Source: Xanthomonas sp. DAR 34887
Lineage (GTDB): Bacteria > Pseudomonadota > Gammaproteobacteria > Xanthomonadales > Xanthomonadaceae
Length of the DNA stretch: 64,000 nt
Direction: 5' to 3'
Assembly (NCBI RefSeq): GCF_041245805.1
Contig: NZ_CP162490.1
Location: 3,635,001-3,699,000, forward strand
The notes below the pieces were generated by a model. The model searched no databases. It saw only the letters and a program-made list of their open reading frames with translations, and had not been told where the DNA came from. Shown here piece after piece: positions 1 to 9,251 of this stretch. The first letter of the stretch is position 1, and each line of letters opens with the position of its first letter. The translations under genes were made by a program, and so were the position numbers.

Positions 1-758
1 AGCCGGACTACGTGTTCGAAGTCGGCGACGCGCAACTGGACCCACGTTTCGCTGGCAACCCGCTGGTCACCGGCGAGCCCGGCATCCGTTTCTACGCTGG
101 TGCGCCGTTGGTGAGTTCCGACGGCATGCCGATCGGTACGGTGTGCGTGATCGACCGCATGCCGCGTGTGTTGTCCGAGGAAGAACGCAAGGCGCTGCAG
201 TCGTTATCGCGGCAGGTGGTGGCGCAATTGGAGCTGCGCCAGGCGATGGCCGGCCTGGAACTGGAAAGCATGACCGACCCGCTGACCTCGCTGTGGAACC
301 GCCGCAGCCTGGACCGCAAGCTGCACGCGGCGTGGGACATGCACATGCTGGACAAGACGCCGCTGAGCCTGCTGATGATCGACCTCGACCATTTCAAGAG
401 CATCAACGACAGCTTTGGCCACCCGGCCGGCGACCAGGTGCTGGCGCAGGCCGCAGCGATCATCCGCGACAACGCCGGGCCCGGCGCGATCGCCGCACGC
501 TTCGGCGGCGAGGAGTTCTGCGTGTTGTTGGCGGATACCGACGCGGCGCAGGCGCAACGCACCGCCGAGACGATCCGCGCAGCGCTGCAGGCAGCGGCAT
601 GGCCGCACCGGCAGGTCACCGCCAGCATCGGCGTCGCCAACGCCGACGTCGGCGACGGCAGTTTTCCCAACGTATTGCTGGCGCGCGCCGACCGCGCGCT
701 CTATGTCGCCAAGCAGGACGGCCGCAACCGCGTGGCGGTGTTCGACGGCTGGGGTTGA
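1..758 (+). CDS. GAF-GGDEF diguanylate cyclase (5' end outside window)
   Basis: The reading frame is open to the left edge, so the N-terminus is missing; the first visible GTG (position 12) is internal. The first roughly 75 visible residues look like the end of a GAF sensory domain, with typical phrases such as FYAGAPL and GTVCVID. A GGDEF domain follows, with the catalytic A-site GGEEF at about residues 165-169 counted from position 12. It would condense two GTP into cyclic di-GMP in the cytoplasm. The four residues where a product-inhibition I-site (RxxD) would sit read GAIA-like, so feedback inhibition is probably absent. The ligand of the GAF domain cannot be told. The 140 bp after the stop separate it from a convergent gene. 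Confidence 0.93.
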   Translation, partial: PDYVFEVGDAQLDPRFAGNPLVTGEPGIRFYAGAPLVSSDGMPIGTVCVIDRMPRVLSEEERKALQSLSRQVVAQLELRQAMAGLELESMTDPLTSLWNRRSLDRKLHAAWDMHMLDKTPLSLLMIDLDHFKSINDSFGHPAGDQVLAQAAAIIRDNAGPGAIAARFGGEEFCVLLADTDAAQAQRTAETIRAALQAAAWPHRQVTASIGVANADVGDGSFPNVLLARADRALYVAKQDGRNRVAVFDGWG

Positions 759-897
759 CGCAACGTCGCCCAATGCAGTCGCCGCGCCGCGCGTGCGGCC
801 GCCGTTTGCGCCGGGCACGCGCTCGACCCGATTCTGCAAGGCGCGTGTCCGATCGGAGCCGCCGGCTCGCGCTCCGGTTGCACAGCCCGCACCCCAC

Positions 898-1518
898 TCA
901 GGTCAGCGGCGTCATCACGCCCTTGCGATAGGCCGGACGCTGCTGCAGGCGCGCGTACCAGTCCTGCAGATGCGGCAACGCCGGCCGTTCGATCGGCATC
1001 TCGAACCAGGCGTAGGCGAAGCTGCCCAGCGGGATGTCGCCCATCGCGAACTGCGCGCCCGACAGCCATGGCTGCTGCGCCAACGCCGCATCGGCCATGC
1101 CCAGCAGTTCGCCGCAACGCGCCAGCGCCGCGGCAATCTTGGCCGCGTCGCGCGCTTCGGGCGCGGTGCGCAGCGTGCCCCAGAACAGATCGCGGAACGG
1201 GACGGCGAAGGTCGACGTGGTCCAGTCCATCCACTTGTCGCCGAGCGCGCGTACGGCCGGATCCTGCGGATACAGCGTGTCCGGCGCATAGCGCGCGGCC
1301 AGGTAGCGCACGATGGCGTTGGATTCCCACAGCGCCAGGCCAGCGTCCTCGATCGCCGGCACCAGGCCGTTGGGATTCAATGCGCGGTAGGCCGGATCGG
1401 CGGTCTTGCCGAACGCGCCGCCGACCTCGATCGATTCGTAGGCCACGCCGGTTTCCTCGGCGCACCACAGCACCTTGCGCACGTTGCTCGAGTTGTGTCG
1501 GCCCCAGATCTTCAGCAT
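898..1518 (-). CDS. Glutathione S-transferase family protein
   Basis: A 206-residue protein of normal GST length. The N-terminal thioredoxin-fold half starts MLKIWGRHNSSNVRKVLW, with a candidate catalytic Ser/Asn pair at residues 9-12. The cis-proline and glutathione-binding motif follow as NGLVPAIED...LWESNAIVRYL, and the C-terminal helical domain has FAMGDIPLG, the usual N-capping box region. It is probably a cytosolic detoxification or conjugation enzyme; the class and substrate are not predictable. It lies downstream of the GH97 gene on the same strand, but a 210-bp gap makes co-transcription uncertain. Confidence 0.9.
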   Translation of the reverse strand: MLKIWGRHNSSNVRKVLWCAEETGVAYESIEVGGAFGKTADPAYRALNPNGLVPAIEDAGLALWESNAIVRYLAARYAPDTLYPQDPAVRALGDKWMDWTTSTFAVPFRDLFWGTLRTAPEARDAAKIAAALARCGELLGMADAALAQQPWLSGAQFAMGDIPLGSFAYAWFEMPIERPALPHLQDWYARLQQRPAYRKGVMTPLT

Positions 1519-1728
1519 GGTAGCGCTCCTGTCGCGAGCGCCAATTCTATGCCGCGGCGTCCGCGGCGGCGACGCCGATGCCTGCGAATGCGGCCATCGT
1601 GCCGCTGCCGCAATGGCGCGGATTCAGCCTTGGCGGGCCGGCGCGGCATCGCATCGACCAACAGGCAACCGTCGCCATCGGCATTCGCACACCCAACGCC
1701 CGCCCCTGCACGCGGCAGGGTCCAACGC

Positions 1729-3720
1729 TCAGTCGAACTGCAGGACGAAGCCGCCGCGCGCCGGCAAGGCCACCTCGACGGTTTGGGTCGGCCCCACGTC
1801 GATACGGCGGCTGGCCAGCCCCAGCGGGCCGTCGCCGTCGACGATCAGGCGTGCGCCGCGGCCGGCCACGCCCAGCTCCGCCAGATTCAGGCGCAGCGTG
1901 CGCGGTTGCGCATCGGCGTTGATGCCGGCCACGTACCAGCGCGTGCCGCCGCGCCGCGCGAACACCGCGAAGCGGCCGGGATAACCGTCCACATAGCGGC
2001 TGTCGTCCCACACCGCCGGCAGCTCGCGCAGCAGCGCACGCACCTCCGGCGCGGCCCTGTCCACAGCCTCCGGCGTCTCGGCGTAGTGCTGGATGCCGGA
2101 CACGAACAGCACCGTCTCGGCCAGTTCGAAGCCCGGCGTGGTACGGCGCTGCACCCTGTCGTTGAGCTTGACCATGGCCAGCGGGGTGAAGTCCATCGGG
2201 TCGAACACGTTGCGCGCGAACGGCAGCATCGCCGCATGCGCCGGCACCTGGTCGGCGTTGGCCTGCTCGAAGGTGGCGAATTCCAGCCCGCGCACCGCCT
2301 CCATGGTCATCAGGTCCGGCCAGGTGCGCTGCCAGCCGCGCGGCAAGGTGGCGCCGTGGAAGTTGAGCATCAGCCCGTACGGCGCGGCGTCCTGCAGGAT
2401 GTCCAGGTAGTAGCCGATCATCGACTGCCCGTCGCCGCCGAAGAAATCGATCTTCACCCCGGCCACGCCCAGCGCCTTGAGCCGTTCGAACTCGCGGATG
2501 CGGCTGGCGTGGGTCAGCATGCGGTCGCGCGGGGTCTGCGGCGCGTCGTTCCAGCTGCCGGCCGAGTTGTACCAGAGCAGGATGGCCACCTGCTTGCCGC
2601 GCGCGTAGGCGATCAGTTCGCGCAGCTTGTCCTCGCCGATCTGCGTATCCCACAGCGCATCGATCAAGGTGTAGCGCCAGCCCATGCGCGCGGCGAAATC
2701 GATGTAGCGCTTCTGCACCTCGAAGGTGGTGGCGCCGTCGCCGAGCAGCGGCCAGCTCCACGCCGCCTTGCCCGGCTGCGGCGGCGCGACCGGCGGCTTT
2801 GCGGGCGGATCGGCCAGGTCGGTACCGAGCGTGGACTCGGCGATGGTCTTCAGGCTGCCGACCGCGACGATGCGCCACGGCGAGCGCCACGGCAGCGCGA
2901 AGTGCGGATTGGCGGGTCCGCCGGGAAACACTTCGCGCGGGTCGGGCATGCCGATCGCGTACTCGCCGCGCACGTCGGCGACATCGCGCAGGCGGCTGCC
3001 GGCATGGCCGCGACCGAGCGCGCCCTCGCTAAGCAGGACCCAGTCCGCCTCATGCCGGAACAGCGCCGGATACACCCAGCCGGCCGCGAGCGGCGACGGC
3101 GTGCCGACGTCGACGTCCTGCAGGTAGTACTCCTCATAGGACGGATTGGTCCTGCCGAACCCGGTCTTGGCCGGCGACATCGGCTGCAGCCAGGCGCGCG
3201 TGGCGGCGGCGAAGCGGAACGTGGTGGCGTCCTCGCGCAGCTCGCGGATCTTCGGGTCGCGCTGCGGGAAGGCGTAACGGAACGCGACGCCGTCGTCGGA
3301 GACCTGGAATTCGATCTGCAGGCGCTCGCCGTTGGCGCCGCGCCAGGAGAACACGCGGCGGTTGGCGTGGTAGTCGTTGAGGCGCCGCTTGCCGGTCAGC
3401 AGTTCGTAACGATCGTGCACCGGCTCGACCGGCGACACCGCGAGCAGGCGCAGGCCCTTGGAGAAATCGGCATCGTCGCGGACCAGGCCCAGCCGCGAGC
3501 GCAGCAGCACCTCGCGGCCGTCGCGCAGCACGCGATAGTGCGCGCTGCCGGCGTCGTCCACGCTCACTTCCGCACGCAGCGTGGCGTCCGGGCTGAGCAC
3601 GTCGCCGACCATGCGCTCGGCGGCCAGCACCGGCAGCGCGCACAGCAGCAACGCGCACGCCGCTGCGATCGTGGCACAGGCCCTGCGCCAGCGGCTCAGA
3701 ACTGCGGGTTCTTTTCCCAT
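1729..3720 (-). CDS. GH97 glycoside hydrolase, retaining type (alpha-galactosidase / beta-L-arabinopyranosidase-like)
   Basis: A 663-residue protein with an N-terminal hydrophobic export signal (about residues 12-34, ending VLAA), so it is periplasmic or outer-membrane-side. The body follows GH97: an N-terminal beta-sandwich, then a TIM barrel with WRYTLIDALWD and GVAGVKIDFFGGDG. The Asp in VKIDFF (about D425) is at the place where retaining GH97 members carry their nucleophile, and MEAVRGLE (about E474) is a candidate acid/base. Inverting SusB-type alpha-glucosidases lack that Asp. Retaining GH97 enzymes include alpha-galactosidases and a beta-L-arabinopyranosidase; the arabinose genes upstream favour the latter, by inference. 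The start at 3720 overlaps the end of the GH127 gene by 25 bp. It is the last gene of the operon. Confidence 0.88.
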   Translation of the reverse strand: MGKEPAVLSRWRRACATIAAACALLLCALPVLAAERMVGDVLSPDATLRAEVSVDDAGSAHYRVLRDGREVLLRSRLGLVRDDADFSKGLRLLAVSPVEPVHDRYELLTGKRRLNDYHANRRVFSWRGANGERLQIEFQVSDDGVAFRYAFPQRDPKIRELREDATTFRFAAATRAWLQPMSPAKTGFGRTNPSYEEYYLQDVDVGTPSPLAAGWVYPALFRHEADWVLLSEGALGRGHAGSRLRDVADVRGEYAIGMPDPREVFPGGPANPHFALPWRSPWRIVAVGSLKTIAESTLGTDLADPPAKPPVAPPQPGKAAWSWPLLGDGATTFEVQKRYIDFAARMGWRYTLIDALWDTQIGEDKLRELIAYARGKQVAILLWYNSAGSWNDAPQTPRDRMLTHASRIREFERLKALGVAGVKIDFFGGDGQSMIGYYLDILQDAAPYGLMLNFHGATLPRGWQRTWPDLMTMEAVRGLEFATFEQANADQVPAHAAMLPFARNVFDPMDFTPLAMVKLNDRVQRRTTPGFELAETVLFVSGIQHYAETPEAVDRAAPEVRALLRELPAVWDDSRYVDGYPGRFAVFARRGGTRWYVAGINADAQPRTLRLNLAELGVAGRGARLIVDGDGPLGLASRRIDVGPTQTVEVALPARGGFVLQFD

Positions 3721-5651
3721 ACGGGCCTCGCTCGGCAATAGACCGCATAGCGCTCGTGGGCGATGCGGTAGAACGGCACCAGGGTGAGCGGGCCTTGCAG
3801 GCCGTCGGCCTCGAACACCTGCTCCTGGCCCTCGCGCTTGCGTGCCCACAGCTGCTCCGGCGCGAAGTAGACCGCCGGCAGCTGGCGGCCGACGATCCGG
3901 TTCAACGACGGCCGCTGGTCCGACACGTGCAGCTGCGCCGGATCGATGCCGTCGCTGCCCAGTTGCGCGGCCAGGACCAGCGGGCCGTACATCATCGCCT
4001 GCAGGCTGGGTTCGTCGGGCAGCGGCGCGGCATGCAGCGCCATCGGCAGGTCCAGTTCGATGCGGTCGCCGTCGGCGAAACGGCGCTCCAGCGCCAGGTA
4101 GCTGCCCGGAGTCGCCTGGATGGCCTGCGCCTTGCCGTTGATGCGCACACGCACGCCCTGGGTAGCCCAGTACGGAATGCGCAGGCGCAGCGTCATCTGC
4201 TGCGGACGCTTGCAGTGGAACTCCAGCGCGGTGCCTTCCTGCTGCGGGAACCGCGTGCGCTGCACGACGCGCATGCCGCGCTCGGCCCAGTCCAGCTGCG
4301 AGGCGATGAACAGGTTGACGGTGAGGCCGGCATCGTCGCGGAAGTAGATGCTGTCGTTGCTCTTGGCGAACTCCTCCACGCCGGTGCCGGTGCAGCACCA
4401 GAACGAGGCGAACGGCGTGTTGTAGAGCTTCCAGTAGCCGGCGTCCATCGGCACGAAATACATCATCATGCCGGCTTCGTCCTGGGTGCCCAGGCGCGCG
4501 TTGAACAGCACGCGCTCGTAGTAGTCCATCAGCGCCGCGTCCGGCTGCCAGGTGTACAGATGCCGGGTCAGCTTGAGCATGTTGTAGCTGCAGCAGCACT
4601 CGTGGCTGTGCCCGCTCAGGCGCCCGGCAAAGTGGTCGGGCTTGCCGAACAGTTCGAAGTCGCTGGTGCCGCCGGTGCAATAGGCATGGTGGCCGCTGAC
4701 CGTGCGCCAGAAGAACTCGGCGATCTGGCGCTGGCGCGGCTCGCCATCGATCTCGTAGGCGCGCGCGGCGGCGACGATCTTCGGAATCTGGGTATTGGCG
4801 TGCAGGCCGGCCAGTGCGTCGCGCTGCTGCGCCAGCGGATCGAGCAGCGAGGGCTGCGCGTAACGCGCGGCCCAGCGCTGGTACTTGGCCTCGCCAGTGA
4901 GCAGGTACAGCTCCAGCAGCGATTCGTGCACGCCGCCGAACTCCACGCCGAGGATGCGCTGCCACTGCGCGTCGTCGAAACCGTCCATCCACGCGCCCAG
5001 CCAGTCGGCGAAGCCCTGCGCGGTGCGCAGCGCCTGCGCGTTGCCGGCATGGCGGGCCATGTCCAGGTGCCCGGCCAGGATCTTGTGCGCGGTGTAGATC
5101 GGCACCCACACCTCTTCGCGGCGGCCGAGCCGGTCGTAGAACGAGGATGGGTACGCGCCGATGTAGCCGTCAGCGCGCTGGCAGCGCGCCAGTTCGGCGA
5201 CCAGCGCATCGGCCTTGTCCTTCAGCGCGGCATCGCCGGTGGCCGCGTACAGCAGCGCGCAGGCGGACAGGTAATGGCCACCGGCGAAATGCCCGCGGAT
5301 CTCGCTATGCGGCGACTCCCAGCCGCCCAGCGGCTCGGCCTGCGCGTCCAGGCCAGCGGTCACCCGGAAATTGTGCAGCAGGCGGTCGTTGGGAATCGAC
5401 ATCAGGTAGCGGCGGTCGCGCTCGCGCGCCTGCAGGAACGGACCGTCGAGCAATTGCACCTGGTTCATCGCGAACGGCTGCTCGCGCAGTTGCACGACCG
5501 GCTGCCGTTTCGCGGCCACCGGCATCTCCGCCGCCGGCGCGCCCAGCGCCTCGCCTTGCGCCAACACGCCCAGAGCGGCCAGCGAGGCGCCGCCGTAGTG
5601 CAGGAACTCGCGCCGTGTGCAGGCCAGGCCTGGCGTTTCATGTTCGGTCAT
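3696..5651 (-). CDS. GH127 (DUF1680) beta-L-arabinofuranosidase-like enzyme, Tat-exported
   Basis: A 651-residue protein. The N-terminus carries a twin-arginine signal (CTRREFLHYGG at about 11-21, then a hydrophobic stretch), indicating export to the periplasm in folded form. The catalytic core is an (alpha/alpha)6 barrel. HECCCSYNMLKLTRHLY (about 350-366) and SFWCCTGTGVEEF (about 417-429) match the GH127 zinc/cysteine site: in the Bifidobacterium enzyme HypBA1 a Glu and three Cys bind zinc and one Cys is the nucleophile. Here E351, C353, C419 and C420 are the likely equivalents. GH127 releases L-arabinose from beta-linked arabinofuranosides such as those on plant hydroxyproline-rich glycoproteins. 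Its ATG overlaps the stop of yjfF (ATGA) and its 3' end overlaps the GH97 gene. Confidence 0.9.
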   Translation of the reverse strand: MTEHETPGLACTRREFLHYGGASLAALGVLAQGEALGAPAAEMPVAAKRQPVVQLREQPFAMNQVQLLDGPFLQARERDRRYLMSIPNDRLLHNFRVTAGLDAQAEPLGGWESPHSEIRGHFAGGHYLSACALLYAATGDAALKDKADALVAELARCQRADGYIGAYPSSFYDRLGRREEVWVPIYTAHKILAGHLDMARHAGNAQALRTAQGFADWLGAWMDGFDDAQWQRILGVEFGGVHESLLELYLLTGEAKYQRWAARYAQPSLLDPLAQQRDALAGLHANTQIPKIVAAARAYEIDGEPRQRQIAEFFWRTVSGHHAYCTGGTSDFELFGKPDHFAGRLSGHSHECCCSYNMLKLTRHLYTWQPDAALMDYYERVLFNARLGTQDEAGMMMYFVPMDAGYWKLYNTPFASFWCCTGTGVEEFAKSNDSIYFRDDAGLTVNLFIASQLDWAERGMRVVQRTRFPQQEGTALEFHCKRPQQMTLRLRIPYWATQGVRVRINGKAQAIQATPGSYLALERRFADGDRIELDLPMALHAAPLPDEPSLQAMMYGPLVLAAQLGSDGIDPAQLHVSDQRPSLNRIVGRQLPAVYFAPEQLWARKREGQEQVFEADGLQGPLTLVPFYRIAHERYAVYCRARPVWEKNPQF

Positions 5652-6676
5652 GCGTCCGCTCCTGCGTCCGGCGCGCGCCGGGTCAATAGCCGCTGCAACA
5701 GGCAGAACACCAGCAGCAGCGCGCCGATCACGATGCGCGTCCACCACGAGCTGAGCGTGCCGTCGAACACGATCAGGGTCTGGATCACGCCCAGGATCAG
5801 CACGCCGAACAGCGTGCCGATCACGTAGCCGCTGCCGCCGGCCAGCAAGGTGCCGCCGATCACCACCGCGGCGATCGCGTCCAGCTCCAGGCCCAGCGCA
5901 TGCAGGCTGTAGCCGGACAGCATGTAGAACGTGCACACCACCCCGGCCAGCGCCGAACAGAATCCGCTGAAGGCGTAGACCTTGACCTGGGTGGCGGCCA
6001 CCGGCAGGCCCATCAGCCGCGCCGAGGCCTCGCTGCCGCCCAGCGCGTACACGCAGCGGCCGAAGCGCGTGCTGTGCGCCAGCCACATGCCCAGCGCCAC
6101 CGTGGCCAGGGCGATCAGCGCGCCGATCGACAGCGAGGCGCCGGCGCCGATCGGCACGCGGAACTGGGCGATGGCCACGTACAGCGCATCGTCGATCGGA
6201 ATCGAATCGACGCTGATCAGGTAGCTGGCGCCGCGCGCCAGGAACATGCCGGCCAGGGTCACCACGAACGGCTGCAGCCGGTAGCGCTGGATCAGCAGGC
6301 CCATGAACGCGCCGAACAGCGCACCGAGCAGCAGCACCAGCGGGATCGCCGCCAGCGGCGACCAGCCATGGCGTTGCACCAGCGACGCCGACAGCACCGT
6401 GGTGAACGCGATCACCGCGCCCACCGACAGGTCGATGCCGCCGCTGAGGATCACCAGGCTCATGCCGACCGCGGCGATGCACAGGAAGGCGTTGTCGATC
6501 AGCAGATTGGCGAACACCTGCGGCGACAGGAAGCCGTCGTAGAGCACGCCGCCGGCACCGGCCATCGCCACGAACAGGGCCACGGTGATCGCCAGCGGCA
6601 GGCGCGCGCCGTGCAACAGCGTGCCGGCGCGGCGCAGGCCGCGTGCGTTCTGGATCGGCACACTGGTGGCGCTCAT
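5648..6676 (-). CDS. yjfF: Furanose ABC transporter permease YjfF-like
   Basis: A 342-residue inner-membrane permease of the RbsC/AraH family with about 8-10 hydrophobic segments and the family signatures GMSLVILSGGIDLSVGA and VVIGGTLLAGGSG. It is the second of two different permease genes lying between the ATPase and the glycosidases. The arrangement of binding protein, one double ATPase and two permeases matches the E. coli ytfQ-ytfR-ytfT-yjfF galactofuranose importer. It probably forms a heterodimeric channel with YtfT. The ATG overlaps the ytfT stop by 4 bp. The substrate here may be L-arabinofuranose rather than galactofuranose (inference from neighbours). Confidence 0.9.
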   Translation of the reverse strand: MSATSVPIQNARGLRRAGTLLHGARLPLAITVALFVAMAGAGGVLYDGFLSPQVFANLLIDNAFLCIAAVGMSLVILSGGIDLSVGAVIAFTTVLSASLVQRHGWSPLAAIPLVLLLGALFGAFMGLLIQRYRLQPFVVTLAGMFLARGASYLISVDSIPIDDALYVAIAQFRVPIGAGASLSIGALIALATVALGMWLAHSTRFGRCVYALGGSEASARLMGLPVAATQVKVYAFSGFCSALAGVVCTFYMLSGYSLHALGLELDAIAAVVIGGTLLAGGSGYVIGTLFGVLILGVIQTLIVFDGTLSSWWTRIVIGALLLVFCLLQRLLTRRAPDAGADA

Positions 6677-7728
6677 CGCTCCGCTCCCGACGCGGGGCGC
6701 CGCACCCAGCCGCGCACGCTGGCGCGGAACTGCGGCGACTGCAGCAGCATCACCGCGAACACCAGCAGCGCCTTGATCAGCATGTTGACCTGCGCCGGCA
6801 CGCCAATGGCGTAGATCGTCGCGGTCAGGGTCTGGATGATCAGCGCGCCGATCAGGCTGCCGGCCAGGCTGAAGCGCCCGCCGTCGAGCAGCGTGCCGCC
6901 AAGGGTCACTGCCAGGATCGCGTCCAGCTCCATCAGCTGGCCGGCGTTGTTGGCGTCGGCGCTCTTGACGTTGGAGCTGATCAGCAACCCGGCCAGGCCG
7001 GCGCTGAACGCGCAGAACACGTACAGCAGCACCGCGATCAGCCGCGCCTTGACCCCGGCCACGCGCGCCGCGCGCGGGTTGTGCCCGATCGCGCGCACGA
7101 ACAGGCCCAGCGCGGTGCGCCCCAGCAACAGCTGTAGCACCACGAACACCGCGGCGACCACGAACAGCGCGAACGGCAGGCCGAGCAGGAAGCCGTTGCC
7201 CAGATAGAAATACGGCGGGTAGTAGATGGTCAGGATCTGGCCGTCGCCGATCAGCTGCGCCACGCCGCGCCCGGCCACCATCAGGATCAGCGTGGCGATG
7301 ATCGGCTGCATGCCGACCTTGACCACCAGCAGCCCGTTCCACAGTCCGCATGCGGCGGCGACCAGCAACGGGGCCACGATCACCGTCCACAGCGGGAAGC
7401 GGCTGTGTTCGCCGCCGCCGATCATCCACGCCGCCACCGTCGCGGCGATCGCCACCACCGCGCCGACCGAGATGTCCAGGCCGCGCACCGCGATCACCAG
7501 GGTCATGCCCATCGCCACCAGCGCCAGCGGCGCGGCGCGGTTGCCGATGTCCACCAGGTTGCCGTACAGGTGCCCGTCGCGCCATTGCAGCGCCAGGAAA
7601 CCGGGATTCCACAGCCCGTTGCCGAGCAGCAGCAGCGCCAGCGTCGCCAGCGGCCAGAACAGCGGGTGGGCGACGATGCGCGCCGGCAGCCGCGCCGCGC
7701 TCGGCGATTGGGTGGCCGCCGCGCTCAT
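6673..7728 (-). CDS. ytfT: Furanose ABC transporter permease YtfT-like
   Basis: A 351-residue RbsC-family inner-membrane protein. It shows GMTLVIAVRGLDISVGAVVA in the second membrane region and ILAVTLGGTLLDGGRFSLAG near the C-terminus, both diagnostic of sugar ABC permeases. YtfT-type permeases are the partners of YjfF in the furanose importer. The ORF overlaps the ATPase gene upstream by 4 bp (start 7728 over stop 7725) and yjfF downstream by 4 bp, showing strict translational coupling across transporter subunits. Confidence 0.9.
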   Translation of the reverse strand: MSAAATQSPSAARLPARIVAHPLFWPLATLALLLLGNGLWNPGFLALQWRDGHLYGNLVDIGNRAAPLALVAMGMTLVIAVRGLDISVGAVVAIAATVAAWMIGGGEHSRFPLWTVIVAPLLVAAACGLWNGLLVVKVGMQPIIATLILMVAGRGVAQLIGDGQILTIYYPPYFYLGNGFLLGLPFALFVVAAVFVVLQLLLGRTALGLFVRAIGHNPRAARVAGVKARLIAVLLYVFCAFSAGLAGLLISSNVKSADANNAGQLMELDAILAVTLGGTLLDGGRFSLAGSLIGALIIQTLTATIYAIGVPAQVNMLIKALLVFAVMLLQSPQFRASVRGWVRRPASGAER

Positions 7729-9239
7729 GTCGCCGCGCTCCCGGCGATCAGTTCGAACACCGCGCGCTCACCGCAGCCGCCCGGCAACTCGCCGACCAGG
7801 CGTCGTTCGCGCAGCACCGCGATGCGGTCGGCGATGCGCTCGATCTCGGCGACCTCGGCGGAAATGAACAACACCGCCATGCCCTCGCGGGCCAGCGCCA
7901 GGATGCGGGTCATGATGTCCTGCTTGGCGGCGATGTCGATGCCGCGGGTGGGTTCGTCGAGGATCAACAACCGCGGTCGCGTCGCCAGCCAGCGCGCCAG
8001 CACCACTTTCTGCTGGTTGCCGCCGGACAGCAGCCCGACCGGCGTTTCCACGCTGGCGGTCTTGATGCCCAGCGCGTCCACGTAGCCCTGCGAGATGCGC
8101 ACCTGTTCGGCCAGCGGCAGGAACCGGCGCAGGCCCATGCGCGCCTGCAGCGCCAGCACGATGTTCTCGCGCACCGACAGCTCGGCGACGATGCCGTCGG
8201 TCTTGCGTTCTTCCGGGCACAGCGCCAGGCCGTGGCGGATCGCGTCGGGCGGGCCGCGCAGCGTCATGTCATGGCCGTCGATAGACACGCGGCCGCAGTC
8301 GGCGCGGTCCAGGCCGAACAGCAGCCGCGCCAGTTCGGTGCGGCCGGCGCCGAGCAGGCCGGCCAGGCCCAGTACCTGGCCGCGGCGCAGTTGCAGGTCG
8401 ACCGGATGCAGCTGGCCGCGCCGACCCAGGCCCTGCGCCTGCAGCAGCACCGGCGCCTGTTCCTGCGGCGCGGCGTCCACCGCCGTCGCAGCCGCGGCGG
8501 CCACGTCCAGTTCGCGCCCGACCATCGCCGCGATCAGCCGCGGCGCCGGCAGGTCCGCCGCCAAGTACTCGCCGACCAGGCGGCCGTTGCGCAGCACGCT
8601 GATGCGGTCGGACACCGCATACACCTGGTCGAGGAAATGGGTCACGAACAGGATCGCCATGCCCTGCTCGCGCAGGCCGCGCATGACCCGGAACAATTCG
8701 GCGACCTCGCCTTCGTCGAGGCTGGAGGTGGGTTCGTCGAGGATCAGCACCCGCGCCGACACGCTCAGCGCGCGCGCGATCGCCACCATCTGCTGCACCG
8801 CCACCGGATAGGCGGACAGCGTGCGGCGCACGTCGATGTCCACGCCCAGCCGCTGCAGGCACTCGCGCGCCTCGCGCTCGACCCGGCGCCAGTCGATGCG
8901 CCGCGGCCAGCCCTTCAACGGATAGCGGCCGGCGAAGATGTTCTCGGCCACCGACAGGTTCGGGCACAGGTTCACTTCCTGGTACACGGTACTGATGCCC
9001 AACTGCTGCGCCTGCAGCGGCGAGCGCGGCGCGATCGCGTCGCCGCCCAGCGCCATGCGCCCGGCATCGGCCGCCACCGCGCCGGTCAGCAACTTGATCA
9101 GGGTCGACTTGCCGGCGCCGTTCTGGCCCATCAGCGCGTGGATCTCGCCGCGGCGCAGGCACAGCGCCACGTCGTCCAGCGCGGCGACGCCGGCGTAGGC
9201 CTTGCTCAGTCCCTGCGCGTGCAGCACCACCGGCTTCAT
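7725..9239 (-). CDS. ytfR: Furanose ABC transporter ATP-binding protein (double cassette) YtfR-like
   Basis: A 504-residue protein with two fused ABC cassettes, typical of the RbsA/AraG/YtfR group (usually about 500 residues). Cassette 1 has an intact Walker A GQNGAGKST (about 38-46) and Walker B LILDEPTSSLD. Cassette 2 has the usual degenerate P-loop GLLGAGRTE but keeps LSGGNQQKVVLARWLA and LLILDEPTRGID. It powers sugar uptake through YtfT/YjfF at the cytoplasmic face. It begins 12 bp after the binding-protein stop. Confidence 0.94.
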   Translation of the reverse strand: MKPVVLHAQGLSKAYAGVAALDDVALCLRRGEIHALMGQNGAGKSTLIKLLTGAVAADAGRMALGGDAIAPRSPLQAQQLGISTVYQEVNLCPNLSVAENIFAGRYPLKGWPRRIDWRRVEREARECLQRLGVDIDVRRTLSAYPVAVQQMVAIARALSVSARVLILDEPTSSLDEGEVAELFRVMRGLREQGMAILFVTHFLDQVYAVSDRISVLRNGRLVGEYLAADLPAPRLIAAMVGRELDVAAAAATAVDAAPQEQAPVLLQAQGLGRRGQLHPVDLQLRRGQVLGLAGLLGAGRTELARLLFGLDRADCGRVSIDGHDMTLRGPPDAIRHGLALCPEERKTDGIVAELSVRENIVLALQARMGLRRFLPLAEQVRISQGYVDALGIKTASVETPVGLLSGGNQQKVVLARWLATRPRLLILDEPTRGIDIAAKQDIMTRILALAREGMAVLFISAEVAEIERIADRIAVLRERRLVGELPGGCGERAVFELIAGSAAT

Positions 9240-9251
9240 CGGCAGGCTCCG

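Noticed and set aside
415..3741. A 1108-codon plus-strand frame across the GST and GH97 genes
   Set aside because: Low-complexity Arg/Ala/His translation, covering two convincing genes on the other strand.
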